NCBI GenBank assembly: GCA_022763485.1
Contig: JALEGX010000138.1
Span: forward strand, 1 to 64,000
Direction of reading: 5' to 3'
DNA from: Paracoccaceae bacterium
GTDB lineage: Bacteria; Pseudomonadota; Alphaproteobacteria; Rhodobacterales; Rhodobacteraceae
DNA: 64,000 bases
Below are positions 37,606 through 46,024 of this stretch, one piece after another; positions within the stretch are counted from its first letter, which is position 1; each line of letters begins with the position of its first letter. A program made the position numbers and the translations under genes. Below the pieces are notes generated by a model. It worked only from the letters and a program-made list of their open reading frames with translations. It did no database searches and was not told the origin of the DNA.

Positions 37606-38880
37606 ATGGACGCCTCGCCCCTTTCCGCCCCCCTGACACTGCCCTGCGGCGCGCAGCTGGCCAATCGAATCGGCAAAAGCGCCATGACCGAAGCGCTGGC
37701 GGATCGCCTGGACCGCCCGACGCAGGCGCATGAGAACCTCTACCGGCGCTGGTCCGCAGGCGGGCTTGCGCTGCAGATCACCGGCAATGTGATGGTGGAC
37801 CGTCGGTATCTGGAACGTCCCGGCAATGTCGTTGTCGAAGACGAAAGGGACCTTGCCGAGCTCACCGCGTGGGCCAAAGCATCCCAAGCAGGTGGCAGCA
37901 AGGTCTGGATGCAGATCAGCCATCCCGGGCGACAATGCCCGATCAACGTTGCCCGCAGACCACTTTCGCCGTCTTCCGAAAAGCTGCAGATGCTGGGCCT
38001 GTTCGGGCGTCCGCGCGAAATGACTCAGGATGACATCCATGACGCGATCAGACGTTACGCCGAAACTGCCCGGATCGCCCAAAAGGCCGGGTTCGACGGG
38101 GTGCAAATCCACGGGGCACATGGCTATCTGATCAGCCAGTTCCTGTCGCCCAAGACGAACCGGCGCAAAGATGACTGGGGCGGATCGCTGGACAACCGCG
38201 CCCGTTTCCTGCGCGAGGTCTATGCCGCAACCCGGCAGGCCGTTGGCCCTGATTTCCCGGTGGCAGTCAAACTGAACTCTGCCGATTTCCAGAAAGGCGG
38301 GTTCTCTCTGGCCGATTGCGTGCAGGTTGCCCAATCGCTGGAGGCGGCAGGGATCGACCTGATTGAAATCTCCGGCGGCACCTATGAACAGATGAGCTTC
38401 GTCACCGGCACTGATGAACCACAACGGGAAAGCACCCGCAGCCGAGAAGCCTATTTTCTGGAATACGCCCGCGAAATCCGTGCGGCCGTTGCCACGCCGA
38501 TCATGGTCACCGGCGGATTTCGCAGTCGGGACGCGATGGAAACGGCGCTGATCGAAGATGGGATCGACATGATCGGGCTGGCCCGCCCGCTCTGCGTTCA
38601 CCCCGATGGGGCGGCAGACCTGATCGCGGGCCGAGTGGAGCAGATTGGCGTGGACGAAGACCAGATGACCCTGGGACGCGGATCGCTGGGTCTGAACACG
38701 CGCAATTGGCTGGCCAATCTGATCAACACGATCTCTCGCGTGGAATACTTCGGCTGGCAGATGACCCGGATGTCGCGCAATCAGGAGCCGGTCGCGGACG
38801 GGCGCGCCAACGCCCTGAGCATGTTGGTCTGGTACCTGTCGCGCGGAACCTGGCTGGCGCTGCGACGGAAGGGGAAATAG
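37606..38880 (+). CDS. NADH:flavin oxidoreductase (Old Yellow Enzyme family)
   Basis: FMN TIM-barrel oxidoreductase of 424 residues, longer than simple OYEs (~360) but lacking the C-terminal Fe-S/FAD domain of 2,4-dienoyl-CoA reductase. Motifs include VWMQISHPGRQCP, the substrate-binding GVQIHGAHGYLISQFLSPKTNRRKDDWGGSLDNRARFL, and TPIMVTGGFRS for FMN phosphate. The last ~60 residues (NWLANLINTISRVEYFGWQ...) are an extra tail. Such enzymes reduce activated alkenes; the natural substrate is unknown. It appears to be a single gene. Confidence 0.88.
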   Translation: MDASPLSAPLTLPCGAQLANRIGKSAMTEALADRLDRPTQAHENLYRRWSAGGLALQITGNVMVDRRYLERPGNVVVEDERDLAELTAWAKASQAGGSKVWMQISHPGRQCPINVARRPLSPSSEKLQMLGLFGRPREMTQDDIHDAIRRYAETARIAQKAGFDGVQIHGAHGYLISQFLSPKTNRRKDDWGGSLDNRARFLREVYAATRQAVGPDFPVAVKLNSADFQKGGFSLADCVQVAQSLEAAGIDLIEISGGTYEQMSFVTGTDEPQRESTRSREAYFLEYAREIRAAVATPIMVTGGFRSRDAMETALIEDGIDMIGLARPLCVHPDGAADLIAGRVEQIGVDEDQMTLGRGSLGLNTRNWLANLINTISRVEYFGWQMTRMSRNQEPVADGRANALSMLVWYLSRGTWLALRRKGK

Positions 38881-39061
38881 AACAGCACCCGCAATCAGGT
38901 CGCTCACGCAGGCCGCTTAGTCCCAAAGAGCTGGCCCAGTCGCTCCTGTGGTCCCAAAGCACCCCGCTAACACCATGAGGCCAAGCGATCCCCAATCCGG
39001 CGACAGATGAGGGGAACGCCATGTCGCAGCAGGCCCCCTGACAGGCCGCTATGCTTGACTC

Positions 39062-39173
39062 TGCCCCCCAATGGGCGTAACGGCTGGTGGCAATATCCGG
39101 AAGTGCGACATCTTCCGGTCCCTTGTTGACACAAGGGATCGCCCTCCACCAGCGTGTTACGCCCGTGGGGGCA
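39062..39173. repeat. Three-way-junction inverted-repeat element
   Basis: Outer arms at 39062-39090 and 39146-39173 pair over 24 bp in three blocks (7, 9 and 8 bp) with two small internal loops. Inside are two perfect hairpins: CCGGAAG/CTTCCGG (39097-39118, 8-nt loop) and TCCCTTGT/ACAAGGGA (39119-39138, 4-nt loop). The whole folds as a three-way junction on either strand. There is no T run. It could be a structured small RNA, a leader element or a small palindromic mobile repeat. Confidence 0.65.
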
Positions 39174-39218
39174 AAACTGTTTGGGATGTTCCGATCGCGA
39201 TGAATCGCGCAAGGGCAT

Positions 39219-39246
39219 TTGAGTATCGAACCGGCGGTGCCTAGAT
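39219..39246 (+). promoter_or_regulatory. Putative ffh promoter
   Basis: TTGAGT (39219-39224) and CTAGAT (39241-39246) with 16-bp spacing, about 40 bp before the ffh start. Assigned by eye only. Confidence 0.4.
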
Positions 39247-39288
39247 TGGCCCCGTCAGACCTGATGAACGGCGAAGGAGGCCGAAGGC

Positions 39289-40812
39289 ATGTTTGAAAAT
39301 CTATCCGAACGCCTTTCCGGCGTCTTTGACCGCCTGACCAAACAGGGCGCCCTGTCCGAGGAAGACGTCAAGACCGCCCTGCGCGAAGTCCGCGTTGCCC
39401 TGCTGGAGGCCGACGTTTCGCTGCCGGTTGCCCGTGACTTCATCAAGAAGGTCCAGGAGCAGGCCACCGGGCAAGCCGTCACCAAGTCGGTCACCCCGGG
39501 TCAGCAGGTCGTCAAGATCGTGCACGACGCGCTGGTCGACACGCTGCGCGGCGACGAAGATCCCGGCAAGCTGAAGATCGACAGCCCGCCGGCCCCGATC
39601 CTGATGGTCGGTCTGCAAGGCGGTGGTAAGACCACCACCACCGGTAAGCTGGCCAAACGCCTGAAAGAGAAAGAAGGCAAGAAGGTCCTGATGGCCTCGC
39701 TTGACGTCTATCGCCCGGCGGCGATGGATCAGCTGGCGGTTCTGGGCACCCAGATCGGCGTTGATACCCTGCCGATCGTTCCGGGACAGAAACCCGTGGA
39801 CATCGCCAAGCGCGCCAAACAGCAGGCGACGCTGGGCGGCTATGACGTCTACATGCTGGACACCGCGGGCCGTCTGCAGATCGACGAAGTCCTAATGAAA
39901 GAGGTCGAAGACGTCCGCGACGTTGTTGACCCGCGCGAAACCCTGCTGGTTGTCGACGGTCTGACCGGTCAGGTCGCGGTCGAGGTGGCGCAGGAGTTTG
40001 ACGCCAAGATCGGCATCTCCGGCGTGGTCCTGACCCGAATGGACGGGGACGGTCGCGGTGGTGCGGCCCTGTCGATGCGCGCCGTGACCGGCAAGCCCAT
40101 TCGCTTCGTGGGCCTCGGCGAAAAGATGGACGCCGTCGAAACCTTCGAACCGGACCGGATCGCCGGCCGGATCCTGGGCATGGGCGACATCGTTGCCCTG
40201 GTTGAAAAGGCACAGGAAACCATCGAGGCCGAACAGGCCGAAAAGATGATGAAGCGCATGATGAAGGGTCATTTCAACATGAATGACCTGAAGATGCAGC
40301 TTGAACAAATGCTCAAGATGGGCGGTATGGAAGGCATGATGTCCATGATGCCCGGCATGGGTAAAATGGCCAAACAGGTGCAGGACGCAGGCATGGACGA
40401 CAAGGTCATCCTGCGCCAGATCGCGCTGATCCAGTCGATGACCAAGAAAGAGCGCGCCAACCCTGGCCTGTTGCAGGCCAGCCGCAAGAAGCGGATCGCG
40501 GCAGGGGCCGGTCAGCAGGTTTCGGACCTGAACAAGCTTCTGAAGATGCACCGTCAGATGTCCGACGTGATGAAGAAGATGGGCAAGATGGGCAAAGGCA
40601 AGATGCTGAAACAGGCCATGAAGGGCATGTTCGGCAAAGGCGGAATGCCCGATATGCCCGCTGGCATGGATCCCTCGCAGATGGACCCGAAGGCGCTGGA
40701 AGCGGCGGCCAAGGCAATGGGCGCAAAGGGTGGCCTGCCCGGCGGTCTGCCCGGTCTGGGTGGCGGCATGGGCCTGCCCGGCGGTCTGAGCGGTTTCGGC
40801 AAGAAGAAGTAA
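39289..40812 (+). CDS. ffh: Signal recognition particle protein Ffh
   Basis: SRP GTPase of 507 residues that delivers membrane proteins to FtsY and SecYEG. The N domain (1-~95) is followed by the G domain with GLQGGGKTTTTGKLAKRL (~105), DTAGRLQIDE and TRMDGDGRGGAALS, then a Met-rich M domain (from ~300: MMKRMMKGHFNMNDLKMQLEQMLKMGGMEGMM) that binds SRP RNA and signal peptides. The last ~60 residues are a Gly/Met/Pro-rich tail (GMPDMPAGMDPSQM...). A GAAGGAGG ribosome site precedes the ATG. It starts a plus-strand run reaching rpmE. Confidence 0.97.
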   Translation: MFENLSERLSGVFDRLTKQGALSEEDVKTALREVRVALLEADVSLPVARDFIKKVQEQATGQAVTKSVTPGQQVVKIVHDALVDTLRGDEDPGKLKIDSPPAPILMVGLQGGGKTTTTGKLAKRLKEKEGKKVLMASLDVYRPAAMDQLAVLGTQIGVDTLPIVPGQKPVDIAKRAKQQATLGGYDVYMLDTAGRLQIDEVLMKEVEDVRDVVDPRETLLVVDGLTGQVAVEVAQEFDAKIGISGVVLTRMDGDGRGGAALSMRAVTGKPIRFVGLGEKMDAVETFEPDRIAGRILGMGDIVALVEKAQETIEAEQAEKMMKRMMKGHFNMNDLKMQLEQMLKMGGMEGMMSMMPGMGKMAKQVQDAGMDDKVILRQIALIQSMTKKERANPGLLQASRKKRIAAGAGQQVSDLNKLLKMHRQMSDVMKKMGKMGKGKMLKQAMKGMFGKGGMPDMPAGMDPSQMDPKALEAAAKAMGAKGGLPGGLPGLGGGMGLPGGLSGFGKKK

Positions 40813-40813
40813 C

Positions 40814-41356
40814 GTGATCCAGATCCCCACCATATCGACCCCGCGCCTGACGCTGCGCCCGATCGAAGCCCGCGATTTCGCGGGGTTCGCGGACTTCTAC
40901 GCGTCCGACCGGTCGAAGTTCGTGGGGGGACCTGCAACGGCGGAACAGAGCTGGCGGATGCTGGCCACAGAGCTGGGCCATTGGGCCCTGCGCGGGTTCG
41001 GCCGTTGGGCCGTGGAAGAAACCGAGACCGGCAAGCTGGCGGGCATCATCGGTCCCTGGAACCCCGAAGGCTGGCCCGAACCGGAACTGGGCTGGGACCT
41101 GATGAACGGGTTCGAGGGCAAGGGCTACGCAACCGAAGCCGCATTGGCCGCGCGCGAATATGCCTATGACACGCTGGGCTGGACCACGGCGATCAGCCTT
41201 GTTGCCCCCGAAAACGCAGGATCGCGCAACGTGGCCAAGCGCATGGGTGCAACGTTTGAGGGCATGTTTGACCATGAACGTCATGGCACGCTGGAAGTCT
41301 GGCGCCACCCCTCGCCCAATGATCTGGCCGCGGGCGGGATGGAGGCCTACGCATGA
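40814..41356 (+). CDS. GNAT N-acetyltransferase, first of three tandem paralogues
   Basis: RimJ/RimL-type acetyltransferase of 180 residues starting at GTG 40814, 1 bp after the ffh stop. It opens IPTISTPRLTLRPIEARDFAGF; the acetyl-CoA pyrophosphate loop is NGFEGKGYATEA (about 98-109), followed by LVAPENAGSRNVAKRMGATFEG. It shares clear sequence similarity (GGP, LGHWALRGFG, WPEPELGW) with the next two genes, indicating local duplication. The acceptor may be a protein N-terminus or a small amine; not predictable. Confidence 0.87.
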   Translation: MIQIPTISTPRLTLRPIEARDFAGFADFYASDRSKFVGGPATAEQSWRMLATELGHWALRGFGRWAVEETETGKLAGIIGPWNPEGWPEPELGWDLMNGFEGKGYATEAALAAREYAYDTLGWTTAISLVAPENAGSRNVAKRMGATFEGMFDHERHGTLEVWRHPSPNDLAAGGMEAYA

Positions 41357-41874
41357 CGACCTCCTTCACCATCCCGTCGGTCGAGACTGAGCGCCTGATC
41401 CTGCGTGCCCCCCACGCGGATGACCTGCCGCGCATGACCGCGTTCTTCGCCACCCCGCGCAGCCATATGGTTGGCGGCCCGAAGGACGCGCTGGGATCGT
41501 GGGATTCGCTGGTCAAACGCCTGGGCCACTGGGCCCTGAACGGCTACGGCCTGTGGCACCTGACCGAAAAGGCCTCTGGCGCCTTTGTCGGCTGGGCCGG
41601 AATGATCTGTGCGCCGGGCTGGGATGAGCCGGAACTGGGCTGGACGGTGATGGAAGAGGCCGAAGGCAAGGGCCTGGCCCATGAGGCCGCGCTGGCGGCC
41701 CGCACCTATGCCGCCCGGCATCAGGGCTTGAATGGCGTCATGAGCTATATCGCGCACGCCAATGACCGCTCGCGCGCTTTGGCAGAGCGCCTGGGCGCGA
41801 CCTATGAACGCGAAGGGGAACTGCTGGGCAAATCCTGCCAGGTCTGGCGCCCCCCCGTGGTGGGAGACATCTGA
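41353..41874 (+). CDS. GNAT N-acetyltransferase, second tandem paralogue
   Basis: Acetyltransferase of 173 residues. Opening SVETERLILRAPHADDLPRM; acetyl-CoA loop EEAEGKGLAHEAALAAR; then IAHANDRSRALAERLGATYERE. The shared block MVGGPKDALGSWDSLVKRLGHWALNGYGLW parallels the neighbours. Its ATG overlaps the previous stop (ATGA) and its stop shares one base with the next ATG (TGATG), so the three are translationally coupled. Confidence 0.87.
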   Translation: MTTSFTIPSVETERLILRAPHADDLPRMTAFFATPRSHMVGGPKDALGSWDSLVKRLGHWALNGYGLWHLTEKASGAFVGWAGMICAPGWDEPELGWTVMEEAEGKGLAHEAALAARTYAARHQGLNGVMSYIAHANDRSRALAERLGATYEREGELLGKSCQVWRPPVVGDI

Positions 41875-42476
41875 TGCCCAAGAACATTCCTGTCATCGAA
41901 ACCAAGCGCCTGATCCTGCGCGGCCCCGAAGCCGAAGACTATCCCGACTTCAAGGCCACGTTCAGCTCGTACCGCTCGCGCTTCATGGGCGGGCCGCTGA
42001 ACACCTATGAGGCCTGGATGCTCTATGCCGCCGAAATCGGCCACTGGCAGGTGCGCGGCTATGGCATGTGGATGATCCACGACAAGATCACGGATGAGAC
42101 CTATGGCATGGCGGGTGGCTGGATGCCAGCGGGCTGGCCCGAGCGCGAAATCGCCTGGATCATCTGGCCGGACAAGGCAGGCCACGGCTACGCGCTGGAG
42201 GCGACCCACGCCGCGCGGAACTATTTCTACACCCAGCTGGGCTGGGAGTCGGCGGTCAGCTACATCGACCCCAAGAACCTGGATTCCATCCGGCTGGCCG
42301 AACGGCTTGGGGCCACCAAAGACCACGACGCACAGACCATCGACGGCAATGACGCAGTGTACCGGCACCCGACCCCGGCGCAGCTGGATCACACGCAGCT
42401 GTCGCATGGCATCGACATGGAGATCAGCCATTACGCTGACCCGCTGTTCAAACCGAAAGGATGGGCCATTGACTGA
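41874..42476 (+). CDS. GNAT N-acetyltransferase, third tandem paralogue
   Basis: Acetyltransferase of 200 residues, the most diverged and longest of the triplet. Opening PVIETKRLILRGPEAEDYPDF; the acetyl-CoA loop is altered to PDKAGHGYALEATHAARNY; then IDPKNLDSIRLAERLGATKDHD. The tail of ~25 residues (LDHTQLSHGIDMEISHYADPLFK) has no counterpart in the other two. Its stop overlaps the start of the chorismate mutase gene. Confidence 0.86.
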   Translation: MPKNIPVIETKRLILRGPEAEDYPDFKATFSSYRSRFMGGPLNTYEAWMLYAAEIGHWQVRGYGMWMIHDKITDETYGMAGGWMPAGWPEREIAWIIWPDKAGHGYALEATHAARNYFYTQLGWESAVSYIDPKNLDSIRLAERLGATKDHDAQTIDGNDAVYRHPTPAQLDHTQLSHGIDMEISHYADPLFKPKGWAID

Positions 42477-42765
42477 CGCCGTTACCCGTGCCGCCGAGCT
42501 GTTGAAAGAGCATCGCGAAAGCATCGACCGGCTGGACGCCATTCTTGTCTATACTCTGGGTGAGCGGTTCAAGCACACTCAGGCCGTTGGCATGCTGAAA
42601 GCCAACCACGACCTTCCCCCGTCCGATCCCACGCGCGAAGCGGCGCAGATCGCCCGGCTTGAAGACCTGGCCAAACGGGCCAACCTGGATCCCGATTTCG
42701 CCAAGGCTTTCCTGAACTTCATCATTCAGGAAGTCATCCGACACCATAAGAAACACCAGGAATAA
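42469..42765 (+). CDS. Chorismate mutase (AroQ class)
   Basis: Small all-helical enzyme of 98 residues converting chorismate to prephenate for Phe/Tyr synthesis. Motifs: AAELLKEHRESIDRLDAILVYTLGERFKHTQAVGMLKANHDLPPSDPTREAAQIARL, with the AroQ pattern of RxxIDxLD..L..ER...xxVGxxKxxxxLP..DxxRE. The start is TTG 42469 with AAAGGA seven bases upstream, overlapping the GNAT stop; a longer frame in this register runs through the GNAT gene. The position before rpsP is typical of Rhodobacterales. Confidence 0.9.
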   Translation: MTDAVTRAAELLKEHRESIDRLDAILVYTLGERFKHTQAVGMLKANHDLPPSDPTREAAQIARLEDLAKRANLDPDFAKAFLNFIIQEVIRHHKKHQE

Positions 42766-42804
42766 CGGGACATCCCGTACACGCCATCCAAAGGAGATAA
42801 ACCC

Positions 42805-43173
42805 ATGGCAATGAAGATTCGTCTGGCCCGCGGCGGCTCAAAAAAGCGCCCCTTCTACCGCATCGTTGCTGCTGACTCGCGCATGCCGCGCGACGGCCGC
42901 TTCATCGAGAAGCTGGGCACCTACAACCCGCTGCTGCCGAAAGACAGCGAAGAGCGCGTGAAAATGGACATCGACGCCGTCAAAGCATGGCTGGACAAAG
43001 GCGCTCAGCCGACCGACCGTGTGGCCCGCATGCTGGAAGCCGCTGGCGTTCTGGAAAAGAAAGAGCGTTCGAACCCGAAGAAAGCCGTCCCGGGCAAGAA
43101 AGCTCAGGAGCGCGCTGAAGAGAAAGCTGCAAAGGCCGCTGAAGCAGCCGAAGCAGCCGCAGACGCGGAATAA
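42805..43173 (+). CDS. rpsP: 30S ribosomal protein S16
   Basis: Small-subunit protein of 122 residues. The S16 core [40 protein letters not shown] is complete; after ~residue 85 there is a Lys/Ala-rich tail ([31 protein letters not shown]) longer than in E. coli. AAGGAG stands eight bases before the ATG. It begins the rpsP-bluB-rimM-trmD run. Confidence 0.96.
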   Translation: MAMKIRLARGGSKKRPFYRIVAADSRMPRDGRFIEKLGTYNPLLPKDSEERVKMDIDAVKAWLDKGAQPTDRVARMLEAAGVLEKKERSNPKKAVPGKKAQERAEEKAAKAAEAAEAAADAE

Positions 43174-43177
43174 GAGC

Positions 43178-43819
43178 GTGGAGCTGCGGGACGCCTGCTT
43201 TTCCCAAGAGTTCCGCAGCCAGCTTGAACTGCTGATGCGGGTCCGGCGCGATGTGCGCCGGTTCCGCACCGATCCCGTTGACGAGGCAGTGCTGTCGCGC
43301 TGCCTCGATGCGTTTCGCTTTGCCCCCTCCGTGGGGCTGAGCGAACCCTGGCGGATCCTGCGTGTCGACAGCCCGTCGGCCCGTGACGCCGCCCTGCGAA
43401 ATTTCGAAGCCGCCAACGCCGAAGCGCTGAAGGGCTATTCCGGCGAACGCGCGGAAACCTATAGCCAGCTGAAACTGTCCGGCATGCGGGAAGCGCCTGT
43501 TCAATTGGCAGTCTATTGCGACGACAGCACCACCAAGGGCCAGCGCCTTGGCGCGGCTACGATGCCCGAAATGCGAAAGTATTCGGTCGTCACCGCAGTG
43601 ACCCTGTTCTGGCTTGCGCTGCGCGCCGAAGGGCTGGGTCTGGGCTGGGTTTCGGTTCTGGATCCGGACCAGTTGAACCGCGATCTGGACGCACCCGAGG
43701 ACTGGGCGCTGATCGGTTACTTCTGCGTCGGCCACCCTGAAGAGCTGTCCATGACGCCAGAGCTTGAGACAAAAGGCTGGGAAACCCGGTATCCTGCGCT
43801 GCAGATGGAAACACGGTAA
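43178..43819 (+). CDS. bluB: 5,6-dimethylbenzimidazole synthase
   Basis: Oxygen-dependent enzyme that cannibalises reduced FMN to make 5,6-dimethylbenzimidazole, the lower ligand of cobalamin. It has 213 residues from GTG 43178, 4 bp after rpsP. BluB motifs: [25 protein letters not shown] (FMN binding), [52 protein letters not shown] and a C-terminal KGWETR. The nitroreductase-like fold is specific enough by the [10 protein letters not shown] and [10 protein letters not shown] segments. Its presence with cobC/cbiB indicates de novo B12 synthesis. Confidence 0.93.
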   Translation: MELRDACFSQEFRSQLELLMRVRRDVRRFRTDPVDEAVLSRCLDAFRFAPSVGLSEPWRILRVDSPSARDAALRNFEAANAEALKGYSGERAETYSQLKLSGMREAPVQLAVYCDDSTTKGQRLGAATMPEMRKYSVVTAVTLFWLALRAEGLGLGWVSVLDPDQLNRDLDAPEDWALIGYFCVGHPEELSMTPELETKGWETRYPALQMETR

Positions 43820-43824
43820 AGACG

Positions 43825-44343
43825 ATGGCCGAGACCGAAAACGAAGATCTGATCTGTGTTGGCGCCATTTCCGGCGCCTTTGGCGTCCGGGGCGAAATCC
43901 GCCTGAAAAGCTTCTGTGCCGTTCCGGATGAGATCGAAGACTATTCGCCGCTGACCAGCGAAGACGGCACCGCGCAATATTCCCTGTACCTCACCCGCGC
44001 GATCAAGAACGGCTTTGCCGCCCGCCTGAGCGGAGTTGAGACCAAGGAAGACGCGGACGCCATGAAAGGGGTCCGGCTGTTTGCCCATCGTGATCAGCTG
44101 CCGAAGCTGCCCGACGATGAATTCTATCACGCCGACCTGATCGGGCTGGAGGTCTATGACACCGGTGGCGCCCTGCTTGGGCGCGTCAAGGACGTGCTGA
44201 ACCACGGCGCATCGGACCTGCTGGAGATCCACGGACAGGGGTTGAAATCCACCGTCCTGTTGCCCTTCACGCTGGCGGCGGTGCCCACTGTCGATCTGGA
44301 AGCCGGTCGCATTATTGCCGATCCGCCCGAGGGGCTGTTCTAG
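43825..44343 (+). CDS. rimM: Ribosome maturation factor RimM
   Basis: 30S assembly factor of 172 residues that binds protein S19 during 16S 3'-domain maturation. N-terminal beta barrel opens [23 protein letters not shown]; the PRC-barrel C-terminal half has [39 protein letters not shown] and [18 protein letters not shown]. It lies 5 bp after bluB and 32 bp before trmD, as in the conserved ribosome-maturation operon. Confidence 0.96.
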   Translation: MAETENEDLICVGAISGAFGVRGEIRLKSFCAVPDEIEDYSPLTSEDGTAQYSLYLTRAIKNGFAARLSGVETKEDADAMKGVRLFAHRDQLPKLPDDEFYHADLIGLEVYDTGGALLGRVKDVLNHGASDLLEIHGQGLKSTVLLPFTLAAVPTVDLEAGRIIADPPEGLF

Positions 44344-44375
44344 CCCGCACCCTAGCGAAAGAGCAGGAATTCCCC

Positions 44376-45194
44376 ATGTCCGATACGCCTGAAAAACCGC
44401 TGCGCTCCCACGGGCGCAAGGCCATCCGCCCATCGTTCAAACCGCGTGAGCTGATGACCCCGACGCCCGATCTGGTCGGCGTCTGGAAAGCCAAAATCAT
44501 CACGCTGTTTCCGACGGCCTTTCCCGGCGTGCTGGGCGAAAGCCTGACCGGCAAGGCTTTGCAGGAAGGGCTGTGGCAGCTGGAAACCGTTGATCTGCGC
44601 CAGTTCGGCGTCGGCAAGCATCGCAATGTCGATGACACACCTGCCGGAGGCGGCGCGGGCATGGTGCTGCGCCCCGATGTGCTGGGCAATGCCATTGAAC
44701 ACACGATGGCAGACACCCAGGGCAACTGGCCGCTGATCTACCTGTCCCCACGCGGCAAACCGATGAACCAGCAAATGATGCAATCCCTGGCCCGGGCCGA
44801 TGGCGTGACCCTTCTCTGCGGCCGCTTCGAAGGGGTCGATGAACGGGTGATCGAACACTACGGGATCCAGGAGGTTTCGCTGGGTGATTTCGTCATGACC
44901 GGGGGCGAGATTGCAGCACAGGCCCTGATCGACGCCACCGTGCGCCTGATCCCCGGGGTGCTGGGCAATCAGGCCTCAACCGAGGAAGAAAGCTTTTCTT
45001 CCGGCTTGCTGGAACATCCGCAATACACCCGTCCCGCCGAATGGAAGGGACGCCCCATACCGGATGTACTGATGTCCGGACACCACGGCAAAGTGGCAGA
45101 GTGGCGCCAGGCTCAGTCCGAGCAGCTGACCCAACAGCGACGGCCCGATCTCTGGGCCGCACATTTGGACGCATCGCGCAAAAATGACACCTAG
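44376..45194 (+). CDS. trmD: tRNA (guanine37-N1)-methyltransferase
   Basis: SPOUT (knotted) methyltransferase making m1G37 in tRNAs, preventing +1 frameshifts. It has 272 residues, about 25-30 more at the N-terminus than E. coli TrmD (MSDTPEKPLRSHGRKAIRP...), a common alphaproteobacterial extension. Core motifs: AKIITLFPTAFPGVLGESLTGKAL, DDTPAGGGAGMVLRPDV, LIYLSPRGKPM, LLCGRFEGVDERVIEHYGIQEVSLGDFVMTGGE and the C-terminal LMSGHHGKVAEWR. Here it is separated from rplS by an inserted methyltransferase gene and a 600-bp gap. Confidence 0.97.
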   Translation: MSDTPEKPLRSHGRKAIRPSFKPRELMTPTPDLVGVWKAKIITLFPTAFPGVLGESLTGKALQEGLWQLETVDLRQFGVGKHRNVDDTPAGGGAGMVLRPDVLGNAIEHTMADTQGNWPLIYLSPRGKPMNQQMMQSLARADGVTLLCGRFEGVDERVIEHYGIQEVSLGDFVMTGGEIAAQALIDATVRLIPGVLGNQASTEEESFSSGLLEHPQYTRPAEWKGRPIPDVLMSGHHGKVAEWRQAQSEQLTQQRRPDLWAAHLDASRKNDT

Positions 45195-45268
45195 ACCACG
45201 CGTCCTGTTCGCGTAAAATCCCAGTCGGAATAGTTGTTATTTTGTACTCGTCTGGGAAGGGCGAAAAG

Positions 45269-46024
45269 ATGTTTTATGGACGACTTCAGGGCGACGGCAA
45301 GGATCGCTTGATTCAGGCTTTGAACACCCTCAACGAATTGTGCGGCCCGATGTATGCTTCGGACAACTTGGTCTGCCTGCAGCGCACCGGGAAATTCCGC
45401 GACGATGCCAAATTTGTAGATGCCGTAAAGCGCCAAGCGCACAGCAAACAAGACCTGTCGCTGGGCTGGCGATTGCATACGCTTGTCTGGGCGGCTCAAT
45501 CGGTGCAGCACCTGCAGGGCGATTTCGTCGAATGCGGTGTCTGGAAGGGCTTCTGCTTTGGCGTGCTTACCGATTACCTGGACTTCAACGCACAGGATCG
45601 CGAGCTGTACCTATACGACACCTACGCGGGCATCCCGGAAGCGTACAACTCTGAGCACCGCAACAACCGCCCTTATGAAGAGGCGATCGCGGACGACCCG
45701 GACAATATCTACAACACCGTGGTTAAGCGGTTTGAAACCTATGACAACGTGCACGTCGTGCGTGGCATCGTCCCGGACAGCTTCGCCCAGACCTGCCCGG
45801 AGAAGATCGCACTGCTGCATATCGACATGAATTCGGCAGCGTCCGAAATCGCTGCGCTCAACGCGCTGTTCGACAAGGTTGTTCCCGGTGGCATGATCGT
45901 TTTCGATGACTATGGCTGGACCGGATACAAGGCGCAGATGGTGGCCGAAGACAAATTCATGCAGGACCGCGGCCATACCATCCTTGAATTGCCGACCGGA
46001 CAGGGTTTGGTGGTCAAACACTGA
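45269..46024 (+). CDS. TylF/MycF-type SAM O-methyltransferase
   Basis: Predicted SAM methyltransferase of 251 residues resembling macrocin O-methyltransferase TylF. The SAM site is GDFVECGVWKGFCFGVL (near residue 90), then LYLYDTYAGIPE, the metal-binding LLHIDMNSAASEIAALNALFDKVVPGGMIVFDDYGW, and GHTILELPTGQGLVV. The ATG at 45269 is used because the upstream TTG (45242) adds a poor N-terminus and GAAGGG precedes the ATG. It interrupts the usual trmD-rplS neighbourhood and no sugar- or polyketide-pathway genes are near. The substrate is unknown; transfer into this locus is possible. Confidence 0.82.
   Translation: MFYGRLQGDGKDRLIQALNTLNELCGPMYASDNLVCLQRTGKFRDDAKFVDAVKRQAHSKQDLSLGWRLHTLVWAAQSVQHLQGDFVECGVWKGFCFGVLTDYLDFNAQDRELYLYDTYAGIPEAYNSEHRNNRPYEEAIADDPDNIYNTVVKRFETYDNVHVVRGIVPDSFAQTCPEKIALLHIDMNSAASEIAALNALFDKVVPGGMIVFDDYGWTGYKAQMVAEDKFMQDRGHTILELPTGQGLVVKH

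Larger units (their letters stand above)
38881..39288. other. 408-bp gap between the OYE gene and ffh
   Basis: No convincing coding sequence: open frames here lack ribosome sites and family motifs. The region holds the three-way-junction inverted-repeat element (39062-39173) and a promoter-like pair for ffh. No SRP RNA consensus (the GGAA tetraloop with its A-rich internal loop) is seen. Confidence 0.6.

Noticed and set aside
39062-39173. SRP (4.5S) RNA gene beside ffh
   Set aside because: Three-way junction shape and absence of the conserved GGAA-loop/A-rich internal loop domain; bacterial SRP RNA is a single long hairpin.
38967-39218. 83-codon minus-strand frame across the inverted-repeat element
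   Set aside because: Cys/Gly-rich translation with no motif; runs through the palindromic arms and lacks a ribosome site.
39261-39287. CTGATGA followed by a short GGC/GCC stem and GAA, resembling a hammerhead ribozyme core
   Set aside because: Stem is only 3 bp, flanking helices I and III do not pair, and the segment holds the ffh ribosome-binding site. Most likely coincidence.
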